Assembly: GCA_009663005.1 (NCBI GenBank)
Contig: VIGQ01001489.1
Span: 15,001 to 51,258 of the forward strand
Reading direction: 5' to 3'
DNA from: Actinidia chinensis
Lineage: Eukaryota > Streptophyta > Magnoliopsida > Ericales > Actinidiaceae
DNA: 36,258 bases
Shown: positions 9,300-21,427 of the stretch, piece after piece
How positions within the stretch are numbered: position 1 is the first letter of the stretch
Layout of the letters: each line of letters begins with the position of its first letter
Notes under the pieces: model-generated
What the model saw: only the letters and a program-made list of their open reading frames with translations
Databases searched by the model: none
Told to the model about the DNA's origin: nothing
Position numbers and translations under genes: made by a program

Positions 9300-11140
9300 A
9301 ATTTTGAATGGAGATCTCATGAATTTTCGACTCTCCTTTTATTTGATGAGTTTGTATGAAATCAACAAATAAACTTTCTTTTTTTTAATTTTTTTATTTT
9401 ATTTTTTTTACTAAATCACTAACTCTTAATTCACATTCAGGCATTCGTCATAACGGGAAACAACTTCATAATTGAAAGTTCATCTTATATTTTCACTTCT
9501 ATGTCCAAATCTCAATATGAACATAACTGATGCTGTCCTATCATTGAGATCCACATTTATCCAAAATCTAACGCAGGTCTGCAAACTTCATCCAAAATTA
9601 ATTATAATAAATAACCCATTAAAAAGGAAAGGAAAAGTAAATGACCATAATATGAGATGTTATAATATGGAGAAACCTATGGTACATATTAATCAATTCG
9701 TGATATATATATATATGATAATGTTAAGAATTTTGGTGACGATTTACGAATTATTGTATTAGTTAGGAAGTGTTTAGTGTTAATTAATGAATTATAATGG
9801 ATAGGTACCACAACGTGATGTGTTAGATACCCTATTTTTAATAGTTTGATTTTTCCCCAATCAATACAATAGTAGAAAGCCTTAAATTATTTAGATATCC
9901 CATAAACTATCACTTTTATTTTAACGTTTTTTTTTCTTTCCTCATTTAAAACAAAAAAATTTATTTAATACCCCTTAACGATCACAAATTTTACTTTTAC
10001 CCCTCCATTAGTCATCAATTTTGATTTGTGAGTGTTGTTGTAGTTGGTTACTACTTGCCATTTTGAGATATGTGAACAGAGTTTTGTGTAGAGAGAAAGG
10101 CAAAAGAGAGCAATAGAAGTGTATTTATAAGGCATATGATGTTTCTCTTCAAAATAAAGGACATATTTGGTATTAAAAAAACAAAAGCATCACATGGGTG
10201 TCATGTGACTAAGTTTTAAAAAAAACAGAATTTTGGACGAAGACTAATAAAATGGATGAAGTGATAACTTTTGATATTAAAGGGTGTATCAATCCGGCCC
10301 GGACCGTTAATGACTCGTAATCCCGTATATCATAATCGTCTCCTTTTATATATAAATCAGAGTTCTTCTATTTTAACAATTTCCTTCAAAAACATTAATT
10401 ACCAAAAAAAAAAAAAATCATTACACTTAAAGTTCTTTCTCGTTGAACCCATCTTGTACTATACCACGGACGCTCCCTCGTCCACATGAAAATATTAGCA
10501 AGAAAGTGTATTAAGGATCGGGTTATTATAAAAGGAAGGGGTGTAATGAGGTCATATTTTAGATGAGAGTGTAAAAAGTGAACAAAAAATAATAGTTTAT
10601 GAGGTGTCTAGATTTTAATCCGAAGTATGAAAAGGGGAAAGGCAAAGCTTCAAATGGCAGTAGGTATAGTTTAGTTTATGGTTCGTTTAGGCTGTAATTA
10701 TAATATTCCTCCTCCTCCTCCTTATTCTTTTTAAAAAAAAAAATAGAACAAATTTGTATTTTTAAAGCAAAACATTACAAAAAGCTTAAAAATATTTGCC
10801 CGTTGTAATGTTGAAAAACCCTTTCCTTGTGAGGTGTGTATACTCCTCTGGAAAGTGGACATTTATAATTCTGAAACCCTATGATGAAAGTGATCTTATT
10901 CAGATTTCTTTATTACTACTTCTTAAGAATCTTCAATAAGATAGCTTAGACTAAAGTCCACAATTTGGTAGCAAAGGCTTGTCAGGCTCTATGAACTTTT
11001 TTTACCAGCAAATACCAAGATAAAAACATCACTCTTACCCCAAAATCCAGCATACATTTGCCCCACTTTTTACTAAAATTACAATATAACCCCTTATAGT
11101 TGTAAGAATCAAAAAATACATCCCCGGTCCGAAATAATTT
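9300..11140. other. Intergenic DNA without recognisable genes
   Basis: AT-rich, with long T and A runs. Near 10284-10325 there is a short GC-rich patch (CCGGCCCGGACCG) resembling the GGCCCGG-rich ends of some hAT MITEs, but I find no matching opposite end. Short frames here (for example 9472-9762 and 10271-10489) show no domain. No RNA gene or clear promoter was seen. Confidence 0.55.
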
Positions 11141-11143
11141 TAA

Positions 11144-11800
11144 GAGCAACTTCAAATGTTAAAAGCTATTTTAGCAAAAGCCAAATTTTTTTTTTTTTGG
11201 ATAGTTTAGGTATCTCCACTAGTTTGTGCCGTTTTTCCAATGGCATAACCAAATTTTAGTTTGCTACAGTGTTTTTTTGTCATATTTTAGCAATGTCACT
11301 TCATTGGTTAATGCTATTATAGCACAAATACTCATTTGTACCATTGGATCAAAGCATAGAAGTTCCAAACTCTTCAGGATGATGTGGCAAGTTTAGCAAA
11401 AGCTGAATGTGGAGCCAAATTTTCCAACAAAATATGGCTTTGCCAAAATTGGCAGCCATTTTAGCTCACCACTAGAGAGTTAGTTTTGCCAAATTTGTTG
11501 CCAAAACTGGCTTTGGGCATAGATTTGGCAAACCGCTGGAGCTGCTCTTATAGTGCTAAAATGCTAAAAAATAATAATATTGCTGCATTGGTATAGTGTT
11601 GCTTTAGCATTATTACTCATTGTCTATCGTTGACTCAAAATATATTGAAGATCCAAACATTAGTGAGACTTGATAAGTTTGGCAAAACTATTTTTGAGCC
11701 AAATTTGATATGAAGTTTGGTTTGCCAAACCAATGGAGCTTCATCTTTCACTGCCAAATTTTGACAATGCCAAGACTTTTATCCGATCATAGAGATGCTC
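11144..11800. mobile_element. Composite MITE, PIF/Harbinger-like, TAA flanks
   Basis: The left end GAGCAACTTCAAATG follows TAA (11141-11143). The outer right end GAGATGCTC at 11800 is followed by TAA (11801-11803). A second right-type end, GCTGGAGCTGCTC, lies inside at 11547 and is followed by TTA. The interior repeats words such as GCCAAATTT, TTTGGCAAA and TTTTAGC in both orientations. Either two related elements share one left end, or one was inserted into another. There is no coding capacity. Confidence 0.7.
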
Positions 11801-12161
11801 TAATACCCCATTCTTTGACTAATAATAAGGCAAAAAAAAATAAAATAAAACATAACTACAAAGTTAATCAATAAACAATAGGGCAAGTTAGTGGTACCTC
11901 ATTTTGTCATCAAATCTTATGGAGTTACAAGAGCACATCATAACCAATTCCTTAATACCCCCTAATTGGTTTCCTAATCTAAGAAGGAAAAACTCTAATA
12001 TCAAGGAACTTGATGGGAAAAAATGAAAAAAGGATGAAGCAAATAACCTACATTCACACGTAAAATGGGCCTTTGGCATTCTAGGCCTTGCACTCATTGT
12101 ATTAGAATTGAAGCCACCATCACAAAGGCACAAGCAAGCTCAACATGACCAGTTTGGCAAC

Positions 12162-14061
12162 TCACATGATGCTGCAACTGTTAGCATACATCACTGAAGA
12201 GTGGAGAAATTACGGTGGCCAGGGAGGCTGCACCAGCAGCCACGTATCCATCGCCTGCTGTGTTCTGCACCATACATTCATCGCCGTCGGAAACAGTTGT
12301 TCCCGTTCGGCGGCGTCTGATTCATCATCATTGCCATGTAATTTTGGCTATAAGGGTTGCTGGGCCATGCCCTGCTAGTAATCCACCCGCTCACACTGCG
12401 CCCATGATGGTGTACTTGCCACTGCCGGAATTTCCCCATATGGCCATTGATAATTACCCATTTGCCCCATCTGGCCTATTCCTACACCTACCCTGGTTGC
12501 ATATTGTCCATTACATGGGCCCCATCCTTCTGCCCTCCCCTTTACATACCCCTACCACACCACCACCACCAAAATTACCATTATTGCCCCATCAATGCCA
12601 TTTACCCTCTCCTATTAAAACCATTGCCACCTGATTTTGATTTCTCCCTTGTTATTTTCCCCACCCAAACCACCACCACCACTTTTCTTGCATCCATTGC
12701 TATTCTTCCCATCATTGGCACCACTCGTCCCTTTACTTGAATAGGAAGCTCAAGCTACCACTTCTTGCATTCCCACCATGTTACCCCCACCCTTTTGGCC
12801 ATTTATAATCATACCAATTTTTGCCATTGCCCTAATGGACCATCTTATTGGGGGTTTTTTTGGGATCAAAATCAAACCCAAATCAGCAACTCGTCATCAT
12901 CATCATCAAACTCACCAAAATCATCAAACCTCACCATCATCATGATGAGGCCAGTTGAAACTTAACTGATTTTCTGGTCCCTTTTGAGGGCTTCTTCTTT
13001 CCCTTGAAAAATTGTGGCAACATTAAGAGCCTTTGGAGGACACTTTGGTAATTTGCATTTGATGGTGGGATTGTGGCACCCTTTTGTTGGCTCTTGCGTC
13101 TTTTGTTCCCACCATTGCCAAACTCAATCTTCATGTTATGAAAATTGGTTATTGAATTGTTTGAAGCCCATACTTGCATGTTTCCCTGACTTCACACACT
13201 TCTTTATGAGTATGGCTGGATAACATCCCTGTCACAAATACCTTCCCCTTCCCAATCTATGGTTTGTAGATTCACCCTAAACTCAAAATAAACAAATTTG
13301 TTTAAAGAAGTAGATTTACAAAATCCTCCTGTTTTGGTTTATTTTCAGAATCAATTTTGTTGAATACAGTTTTTCTTCAGAAAATTGTTTGGCTTATAGT
13401 TCTTCAATAACGATTTTCTGGGGTATTTCTCAAAAGGAATCATTTTTTGAGAAATATTGAAAAGATATCTTCAATTCCTAAAAAATTCTTTTTCTAAAAA
13501 ATGAATAATATGTGGAAGCTAATGAATGTTGTTGTTCTCAAAACACAATTTCTCCACAAGTATTCTACAAATTTAATTCTGAAAACTTAAAAAAAATAAA
13601 ATAATTTCTTAAACCGATATAAATTTTATCTACCATAAAAAAAAATTACTCAAAAAAGCCACCAGAAAATGAAGTGTATGGTCTAAATCAAATTTGGGAG
13701 TGACCAAAAAATGTAGAACAAATACAATACCTGCCATAGACTAATGTAAGTATAGAAGTGGTTAGAAAATGAGTTTTATACAATCTAACCATCAATTTTC
13801 TGTCAACGTTCCTCATTCTGCTTACATCCATCACAATGTATGCTCACTTCATAAACTCTGAGAGCACAGGTCTTCTGGCAAAATTGAAAAAGAGAAACAA
13901 ATCAGAACATACGTAATTGATTAGGAAAGGTTAAGATACTAAAACACTTGAAACATTCAACTCGAAAGGATGGTTTTACAACTTCTGACAGCCCAAAAAC
14001 GTTTGATTGTACAAATATGCAAAGGGTGTTACCTGAGCCTTGAAGAAGTCTTGTTTATCAT
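12162..14061 (-). CDS. Heavy-metal-associated isoprenylated plant protein (HIPP), three exons, frames broken
   Basis: HIPPs bind metal ions through an HMA domain and are farnesylated at a C-terminal CaaX box. Exon 1 is 14061-14033 (ATG.. then GACTTCTTCAAGGCTCAG, donor GT; reads like MxxxDFFKAQ). Exon 2 is 13874-13790, after a TTGCCAG acceptor. It encodes KTCALRVY, the HMA metal site HCDGCKQ (13838-13818) and QKIDG, with donor GT at 13789-13788. Exon 3 starts at 13276 after TTTAG and holds the rest of the HMA domain (GKVFVTG, IKK, VKSGKHA). It continues with KIEFGNGGN, KSVKFQL, an acidic run (DDGEVDD..EFDDDDD, 12955-12886), a Gly/Asn/Met-rich tail (NYMAMMMNQ, PNGNN) and ANSCSIM followed by TGA at 12162-12164. 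The intron positions match the usual HIPP structure. One- and two-base indels break the frame in exons 1 to 3. Because start, splice sites, metal site and CaaX all survive, I favour a real gene with sequence errors. A recent pseudogene is the alternative. Confidence 0.88.
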
Positions 14062-14224
14062 TACAGAGAAGGGAAAGAAGAAGATTGAGAAGGAAACCCA
14101 ATTGGTTGGAGCTTTTGTGAGGTTAGGATTTCAGGCAATTAAGAGAGAGAGAGATGGATATTTTAAAACTCTTCCCACTCAAGCTTTCCTAGCTTTCGTC
14201 CTTATTTTTCGGGTTGGGTGCCAG

Positions 14225-14234
14225 TTTTATATCA
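14225..14234 (-). promoter_or_regulatory. TATA-like box upstream of the HIPP gene
   Basis: The minus strand reads GATATAAAAC here, about 165 bases before the HIPP ATG. A CT-rich stretch lies between them (14090-14150), typical of a plant 5' UTR. Spacing and composition suit a core promoter. Confidence 0.5.
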
Positions 14235-14276
14235 CACAGTTGGGGCATGCATACGTACCCATATAATTAAAGAACT

Positions 14277-14659
14277 AAAAGAAAAAATTATGTCAATGTT
14301 CCCCAAAAGTATTTACTTGTGTTATTTTGATATTTTGTGTTATTATTTTTTAATTTGTCACTTAATAATCCAATGAATTTTATATGATCCTTTCCAAATT
14401 ACAGATATTTTTTTTAATTTTTTTTATTACAAAAAGGTCTTGAATAATTTTTAGAAAAGAAAAAATTATGTCATGTTCCCAAAAGTATTTACCTTGTGGT
14501 ATTTAATATTTGTGTATTATTTTGTTTAATTTGTCCCTAATAAATCCAATTGAATTTATATGATCTTTCCAAATTACAAGATATTGCTTATAAATTAAAA
14601 AAAAAAGAAACAAAAAATTTTTGTTTTTATTACAAAAAAGGTGACTTGAAATAATAGCT
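14277..14659. repeat. Second tandem duplication, copies differing mainly by indels
   Basis: Copy one (about 14277-14453) and copy two (about 14454-14659) both start AAGAAAAAATTATGTCA and pass through AAAAGTATTTAC, TTTCCAAATTACA and TTATTACAAAAA. Nearly all differences are single-base gains or losses, plus about 28 extra bases of A/T run in copy two. It lies just upstream of the HIPP promoter. Confidence 0.75.
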
Positions 14660-16234
14660 TTATTTTAGTCAGTTGCTATAGGTGCTAAAGAGATCTGAAA
14701 GCTCAGTAAATTTATAAAAAAACTCATTCGATGATAAAGAAACTTATCAGGTCAGATTTACGACTGTGAACCAAAGATTAAACAAATGTCACAGATCTTT
14801 TTGTAATTAAACACACACACACACTTAAAAAAAACTTTGTAATTAGAAAACTAGCTCATATACAAACCAATTAAATATATTTAGGGAAGCCACACAGCAG
14901 AGAGATGAAAAAGAAACAGACACAACATGAGAAAATTAGTAGAAATATTGAAATAAATTTTTGGCTTAATTTTTTTAGTTGCGACTGTAACATGTTAAAA
15001 CCAAATAATTTATGTGAAACCAAGGTTAGATTTGACCACTGACAGGAGGAAACATAACTTGGCTTTCCCAACTGCCCTCAAGTATGATGGAAATTCAATT
15101 ATGTGACCAGTCTGATTAGTTTCCTTCAGCATTTAAGAGGGGCCTATAAAACGAAACAAAATACTTGATCTAGGGGGATCGTGTTCAGCTTGTAAAAAAT
15201 TATTTGAGATTTGTTGTTACCTAATTAAATTCAAATTAAAAATCTGACTATATTTAAAAATTTATTAGTTTTCAGAGCATGGATCGATTAAGCTTCTACC
15301 ATATATAAAGAAAATATCGTCCATCGGCTTGCACGCGCTTTGCTCGATTTCGGAAATAAACTAAGGTTCAACCAAAGAAGATAGAAACCAATGCATTTGT
15401 ATAGTTCATATTGACAGTCATACCCATATGTGGGTGGGCCTGCCATCATATGTGAGATGCTCCGTACAAAATGCGTTGTCCCTAGCAAAACTCAATGAAC
15501 ATATGTTTAAAACTCAGTAAATTTGGTATGCCCTTGTAGTTGTAGCCGCTGTTGGCAGTGTTCTTTCCTTTCGTACCGCTTAATTACGGGAAAAAAAAAC
15601 AGAGAAATTATCAGATCGTAACTTCGACAGGCTAATATGAATTCACTATTTTTTAGTCAAGGCCTATTAATGGGGTCTTAATGTGAATCGAAGGGAGAGA
15701 AACATCACTTGGGTTTCTTGGAAACAAGGTTGGTGATATTCCTTTACTTGTCCCAACAAAAAGAAGCTTATAGCGAGATCTAGTCTCTTGACTAGAACAC
15801 ATGCTAAGTGGGCCAAATATTGATGTTTATTCAAGGAGAGGGTATTTGGGGCAAAAGACCTCTCTTTTAAAGTCTTAGATTCTCAGTCTTAAAGCCCTCG
15901 TTAACCACTCAATCAGTCTTTTATTCTATTTTTGAATAATTCTAACATGATTATGTGACAGAAAAGCATTGAACAAAGAGATATAATTTTTTTTTTCTAA
16001 TAAAAGATGATTATGGGAACATGAATATTAGATGCATTATAATAAAGTACTATTGTATTATTGGTTTCTCAATTTAGGAAAACCAAATCCCTACACTGGA
16101 ATCAAGAAACTCGAATTTACAAGGAAATTGAATCCTTTGTGTATGTAAGCCATATCTAATCATATTCTGTTTTATGTGTCTTTTTTGATTTTCTCAATAA
16201 CAATTATGGCCATTCATCAGATGAGACAGATTAA
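14660..16234. other. Intergenic DNA without recognisable genes
   Basis: AT-rich sequence with a short (AC)n run near 14811-14824. Small minus-strand frames at 14871-15071 and 15288-15488 have no recognisable domain, no homologous text that I know and no good start context. I do not call them genes. Confidence 0.55.
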
Positions 16235-16283
16235 GGCTCCGTTTGGCACCGGCCTTTTTAGCTTTTTTTTTGGCTTTTTTGGA

Positions 16284-16314
<31 letters not shown>

Positions 16315-16415
16315 ACTTTTTTGCTTTCTGTTGCTTTTTTGACTTAGTCTTAGGCTAAAGTAAAGCCACAAAAGTAAAAAAATCAAAATTCTTGGCCTTT
16401 TTGGTAGCAAACTTA

Positions 16416-16446
<31 letters not shown>

Positions 16447-16453
16447 CGGAGCT
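16235..16453. mobile_element. Small MITE with GGCTCCGTTTGG ends (hAT-like)
   Basis: The left end GGCTCCGTTTGGCA and the right end TACCAAACGGAGCT are inverted copies. The flanks CAGATTAA (16227-16234) and CAGACTCA (16454-16461) agree at six of eight positions, which would fit a worn 8-bp hAT duplication. The 219-base interior is rich in GCTTTTTTGG / AAAAGCC words on both strands and does not code. Confidence 0.68.
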
Positions 16454-18480
16454 CAGACTCATACTCGGATAGATTTGCATACATAATAAGAGATTTTTAT
16501 ATGTCAAAGTCTATTGAATTAGCAAAGGGGCACAAATGTTCATCCTCGTAAGGATCATCCTCATCACTTCTCGTTGCGAAACAGGTTAGGGCTTTATAAG
16601 GAAAAAAAATGTCAAAACGTGTGTTTCAAAAAAATTGGGTGGGAATGGGTTGGTCCCGTCAACCGATGAAGGCTGGGAATCGATGGCTTAATCGTGTTTG
16701 AATTAAAAATTTTAAGATTTAATATTAAATTAAAACTATAAATTTAATTTTATTACGATGAAATTCTTGGGATTTTTTGTAATTTCCCAAAGCAAAAGGG
16801 GCCCACACTAATCTCAAACTATTTCCAATTGCTGTGTGATACAGATAGTGACATTCCAGTCAAACCACAAGAGCAAAAGGTGTTCAACACATTGATCTGC
16901 TCTGAATTTGGAACAAAATTATTTTTTTTCTCCTCTTAAAAGCCTAACCACTGAATAATATTTTGACTTTTGTCCTTCAAACCTTCTTTGATTCTTCCGA
17001 ACGTCCCGAGTTTCTATGTTAAAAAAGTGGTTTGAATGGTGAACAAAAAAGGACTCGCCTCAGAAGCAAGAGACACAACCCAAAGATCTGTCCTGTTAGA
17101 TATGTGTATTGGGATGGGGTTGGTATAAAATGGCTTTTGATCAAAACTAACGTGCTTTCAGTAAAGCTTATTTTTCGGGATCATCAAGATCAGTTTGGTC
17201 ATCACTGTATACTATCAATCAAGGAACCAATCTTGTAAGGATATATTTGCAGTTTAAATATCACATCGGATATAAGTGATAAATGGTATTATGGACAAAG
17301 TAATATAGAGATCGACTTTGCAGTTCTTCCATATGATGAGGTATTCCCTACAATCCCTTGTATACCAAGAGCATAGTATAATATTTTCCCTCTTATTAAA
17401 ATTTCTTTCTTTAGCAAAACTTAGCTGTGTTTGAATCAAGGTTTGAGCGAACAAAATCACGATAAAAGTTAGTCGGTTTAATCGTTCAAGATCATTCGAT
17501 CGTTTAACTTTTTTATTTTCAGTTCTTTTTTACTAACGGCAAATGCCCATAATCCAAATCAATCTTAGCGTTGAGATTTGATTTCTTCTTCAGTTGGCAA
17601 TTGGGTGATTATTGTACCTTTTTTTTCATGCATTGCTCAAGGTTTTTACGATTACGAAATGTATATATTTTAGCGGTTATTACCCAAGAAAAATTTTACG
17701 GTTATTTTATTAGAGGAGGAAGTGACGATAGAGGAAGGAAAAGGACTTTTCCCGTGTAGAGGAGACCACTTGGCTGCACTGACAGGGTCAAGAATCTTTT
17801 TTTTTTTATGTAAGATTCTCAAAATTAAAAGAAGGTACTAATTACGGGGGACAAAAGGACAAATGGAGGACATGTACCCTATTCAACAAGGACCGGTTCC
17901 TCAGGCTAACAGGTATCAGAGAACCAGAAATAGTGAGTCTGTGTTGTCAGGGACACTGGAACTCATGGGCCCCTATAATGCATCACTGTATGTGCATTTT
18001 TTTTTAAGTCATTTCTTAAAAGACTGTTCGATAAAATTAACAGTTGGGACAATTTTGAGTAGTTTTGAGAGGACTCGAATCGACGAGTCTTTAAATCAAA
18101 ATTAGAGCATTTACCTTTGAAATTTACAAGTATACATCTATTTAGTGAGAAATACACTCAAATCAAGTTCTTGACCATTCAACTTCGTAGGGTTTGAGAT
18201 TAATAAGTGGTTCGTGCCACGGCATTGGTCCATTAGTGGCTCATGTTTTGTCAAAAGTTTTTAATAACAATTTTCGAATCCTACATCTGGCAAAAATTGT
18301 CAATTATTTTGACATAACTTATGTTCTAATCTAGGGGGAAAAAACTTCAAAGTTGTTAAAAACTTATTATGAGAAGCAATTATTGTGGCTTAGAAAATCA
18401 ACTTCTATTAATTCAAAAATTTGAAAGACTCTCGTAAGACAGCTTAGGTGTTTTTTTTGGAGCCCCTCGTACTACTACGG
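16454..18480. other. Intergenic DNA without recognisable genes
   Basis: AT-rich sequence with several small frames (17032-17238, 17571-17759, 17863-18105), none with a motif I recognise. Near 17405-17440 the words TGTGTTTGAATCAAGG resemble the ends of the elements at 31 kb, but no opposite end is nearby. Confidence 0.5.
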
Positions 18481-18496
18481 CCCCCCCCCCCCCCCC
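18481..18496 (+). repeat. Poly-C tract (C16) followed by T8
   Basis: Sixteen C directly followed by eight T. Homopolymer lengths of this kind are hard to sequence, so the exact length is unreliable. Confidence 0.9.
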
Positions 18497-18899
18497 TTTT
18501 TTTTCCATTTTATAATATATATAATTTTATATAATTATACAAATATTTCACTTAAAGAACATAATTAATTGTCAAAATAAAATTAAAAATTTAGAACACC
18601 CCAATTACGTTTGATGATTGAAATAAAAGATACCGACTTTATATTTCAACAATCAAAACTAGGTAAGTTTCATGCATGGCGAAGCAACACTGATGCGTCT
18701 TTCCTTGCTGGCCCATGGTTACCTGGCCCATGATCCAAGGTCTGGCTTGGGTTTTTGAGCCATGTGCATTGTCGTGTTGCTATGTGTGAGCTTTTGTTGG
18801 CTGCTTTGCGAAGCTTAGTCTGCCTTTGACATTTGGGTGAAGTGAAAGACGTTCCTCAGATAATCGGGTTCCAGTTCTAGGCCCAAAGTTAAGTATGGG

Positions 18900-19456
18900 C
18901 TAAAAACTGGGCCATCGCGTGCAATCAAAAAAATCGGTAGACCGAAATACCGGTCTGAATCGGATCAGTTGGTGTTTGTTTTTTGTATAGTAATTCGGTT
19001 TCTTTTTAAAAGTCTGAAAAAACCTGGTTCAGTTTGGTTTATGAATTAAGTGAACTCAACTGACCGAATAATATGAAATTTTTTTTTAATAATTAATACT
19101 TATGTTTCGCATCTTAATTTATTATTTTACTTATATAGTTTTTAAAAAATATCTAAACTATATAAATATCTTTTTTGGAAAAATCTATTATATGTTTTCC
19201 CCAAATTCTTTATTATTTAGTTGTTAGTTTTAATATGGAGCAATATATGTTTAAGTAATATGGTTGATTATGTAGTAGGAATTTACCTATCAAAATCGTG
19301 GTTCGGAACTGGAAAACCGAAACAGTACTTTTAGGTTCGGATTGGATGGTTTCAAGTTTGGAGGATTAGTTTGGTTCTGAATTTCAAGCAACCGTAAGAT
19401 TCAATTCAGTGCAGTTTTTATTCAAAAATGAAACCAATTCGAAACCTTAAACACCC
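18900..19456. mobile_element. hAT-type MITE remnant, one end recognisable
   Basis: The right part has many copies of the words CGGTT, AACCG, CCGAA and GGTTCGG, and ends AAACCTTAAACACCCCTA near 19456. This is the look of plant elements that end in TAGGGGTGT and carry repeated GGTTCGG/CCGAACC. The left part (18935-19080) has matching words (ACCGAAATACCGG, GTTCAGTTTGG), but I cannot see a clean TAGGGGTG start. The left boundary is approximate. Confidence 0.45.
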
Positions 19457-20989
19457 CTACAATCTCATTTTTCTTTTGAAAACATTATCCAATTATCTAA
19501 TATCTCAATTACAAACAGCATTTAAAATTATCTCGCATGTTTAATGACTTTGTAAAATTTTGGATTTTCGTAGTTTACTACTATGTATATTCTTGTGTTT
19601 TTCTTAGTTAAGTACTATGTCTCTAATTAACAATGGAAACATCTTTTGGTGTAACAATTTTTGAAGTGAATATCTTTCATTTATAAAACAGTCTTCCATA
19701 ATTATTTTTTAACTTAGAAGTTAGTTAGGCAGGCAAAAATAACAAAAGGTACTTTTCATTATTTGAAAATTTCAAACTTTTTACACCCGAAAACAATTTC
19801 ACTATTTTTATGAACTGACCGGTGACTGCTAACGTAGCCTTGCCAATCCGAATTGGGATAGGTTTTTGGTTATTCAATAGGTCTTTTCCCCTAGACGATA
19901 ACGTGCACCCCATTCTAATAAAAAGAAACGAGGTCAGACTTCAAGTGATTAGATTTTATACATCAAGATTTGATTTGAATTATTAAAAAGGTGTCAAATG
20001 CTTGGCTAATATATTATTATGTGCTAACAACTAATTTTTGAAAGAAAAGAGAATTAGTTTTTTAATCATTCTTGAATTGCTTATGATTTTAACAATCATT
20101 TCTATGTTTTTTTACAATATTTTTTTTTCAAAATATCAGTTTGGCCAATTTTATTAAAAAATATTTAGCTTTAGTTCTGGAGGAGAGAAATCTTCAATGC
20201 AATTTTTTTGGAAATTTAAAAAAAACATCACAAAAAATAGCCTAATTTGTGTATAAAAACATTTTTTATCTATATTAATATTTTCTAAATAAATTAAAAA
20301 TTTTTATTTTTATTGGTCAAAAAAAAAATCATGCTTAGTATAATTAAGGCTACTCCTATTGTTAATTGATTTTAGATTGTTGGTGCCCGCCTCCATCTTT
20401 TCTTAATAGTAGGAATGGAAGGGCTTGATTTCGACTCTTCGTAATGAAGTAAACGCGGGATTTCCAGTATTTGGCCTTTACGGGAAAATGGGCTTTTCTT
20501 TCCTCGATACTTCGGTCTTCAGATTGATTCTCTGTCTTTCGTTTCTTGCCTAAACCAACATGGCTTCTTCTTAAACTCCGAACTCTTTCTCTGTTTTCCT
20601 GGGCAGGTCCAAGAGGGAGAAAATTCTTTATTTTTTTTCAGTGGATTGTATATTACATCTTTTTTCTTCCCTTTTATGGTTCTTGAGTTGGATATGTTTT
20701 TGAGACTATGATTCTTGTTCTCGTCATCAATGTTCGAAACTGCTTCGCTTGCTCTTTGTTAGTATTTACATCCTAAATGATAAACGGATAGCATCACAAA
20801 AACAAGAAGAAAGAACTTTTCTGTGATTTGGTTTTATCTTCATATTCCTGAATGAGTATAAGAGCTTTTATTGATTGGCTTTTACAATATCTTTCCTTTT
20901 CTTTGTTTTGCTTTGGTATATTTGTTTTTTCAATGATATTATCATGGTAAACTTGATATTACTGTGACCGTTCCGAATCTGGGTTGCAG
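19457..20989. other. AT-rich DNA; possible leader of the gene candidate at its right end
   Basis: 19457-20370 is AT-rich with no gene. From 20380 to 20640 the sequence becomes more mixed and CT-rich, like a plant 5' UTR. It contains GGGCAGGTCC, which could be an exon edge, and an ATGGCTTCTTCTTAA that stops at once. I infer a possible leader for the exon at 20990 but have no direct support. Confidence 0.35.
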
Positions 20990-21427
20990 GACAGTGCGAT
21001 AAGGCATATCGTAAATGGGTGGGATGCTGGTGATCATTAAAGGCCGAGAGAATCGTTTTGTGACTGTAAGGACAACTTCTTTTGATGCTGTTGTTAGAGT
21101 AGTGGACACTCCGGAAGTTAAACAGGAACTGTTAGCCAAGGTATACGCATCTTCCCATTCAATAGCGTGGATCCTACATCCACAAGGGATATTTGAGGTC
21201 CAATGAAACGTCTTCAGTGTTTTAAACAACCCCTTCTCTCTCCCTACTAACTTCAATCAATAAATCTCTTGAATATTTGTGAATGGAACCCATATTTCCT
21301 CGCATTTAATTTCAGAATCCAAGCATCCTTAGTTTTGGTTGTAATGTCAGTTAAATCCATTTAGCTGGTTGATTTAGAATCTGTCTTGAAATATTGTAGG
21401 TAAAATTAGAGAGAGTTGAAGCTGAGG
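20990..21427 (+). CDS. Candidate exon pair of an unidentified gene
   Basis: I do not recognise this gene. Exon A (20990-21140) follows a TTGCAG acceptor and ends AAG before a GTATAC donor; from an ATG at 21015 it reads openly, ending in PEVKQELLAK. Exon B (about 21400-21427) follows ATTGTAG, continues in the same phase and reads VKLERVEAE. Further downstream, open stretches at about 21495-21660 (..SSDRLKRLGVLARLHLSR) and 22070-22200 (Ser-rich, ending before GTGAGAA) could be more exons. Composition is coding-like compared with the flanks, and phase is kept across the first intron. On the minus strand a 104-codon frame overlaps exon A; it has no recognisable domain and I treat it as a shadow. 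Confidence 0.35.

Noticed and set aside
12540..12960. Plus-strand His/Thr/Pro-rich frames
   Set aside because: They are the antisense of the Gly/Asn/Asp-rich tail of the HIPP gene.
20942..21256. Minus-strand open frame of 104 codons
   Set aside because: It overlaps the plus-strand exon candidate, which has correct splice edges and phase. The minus frame has no domain and no supporting signals.
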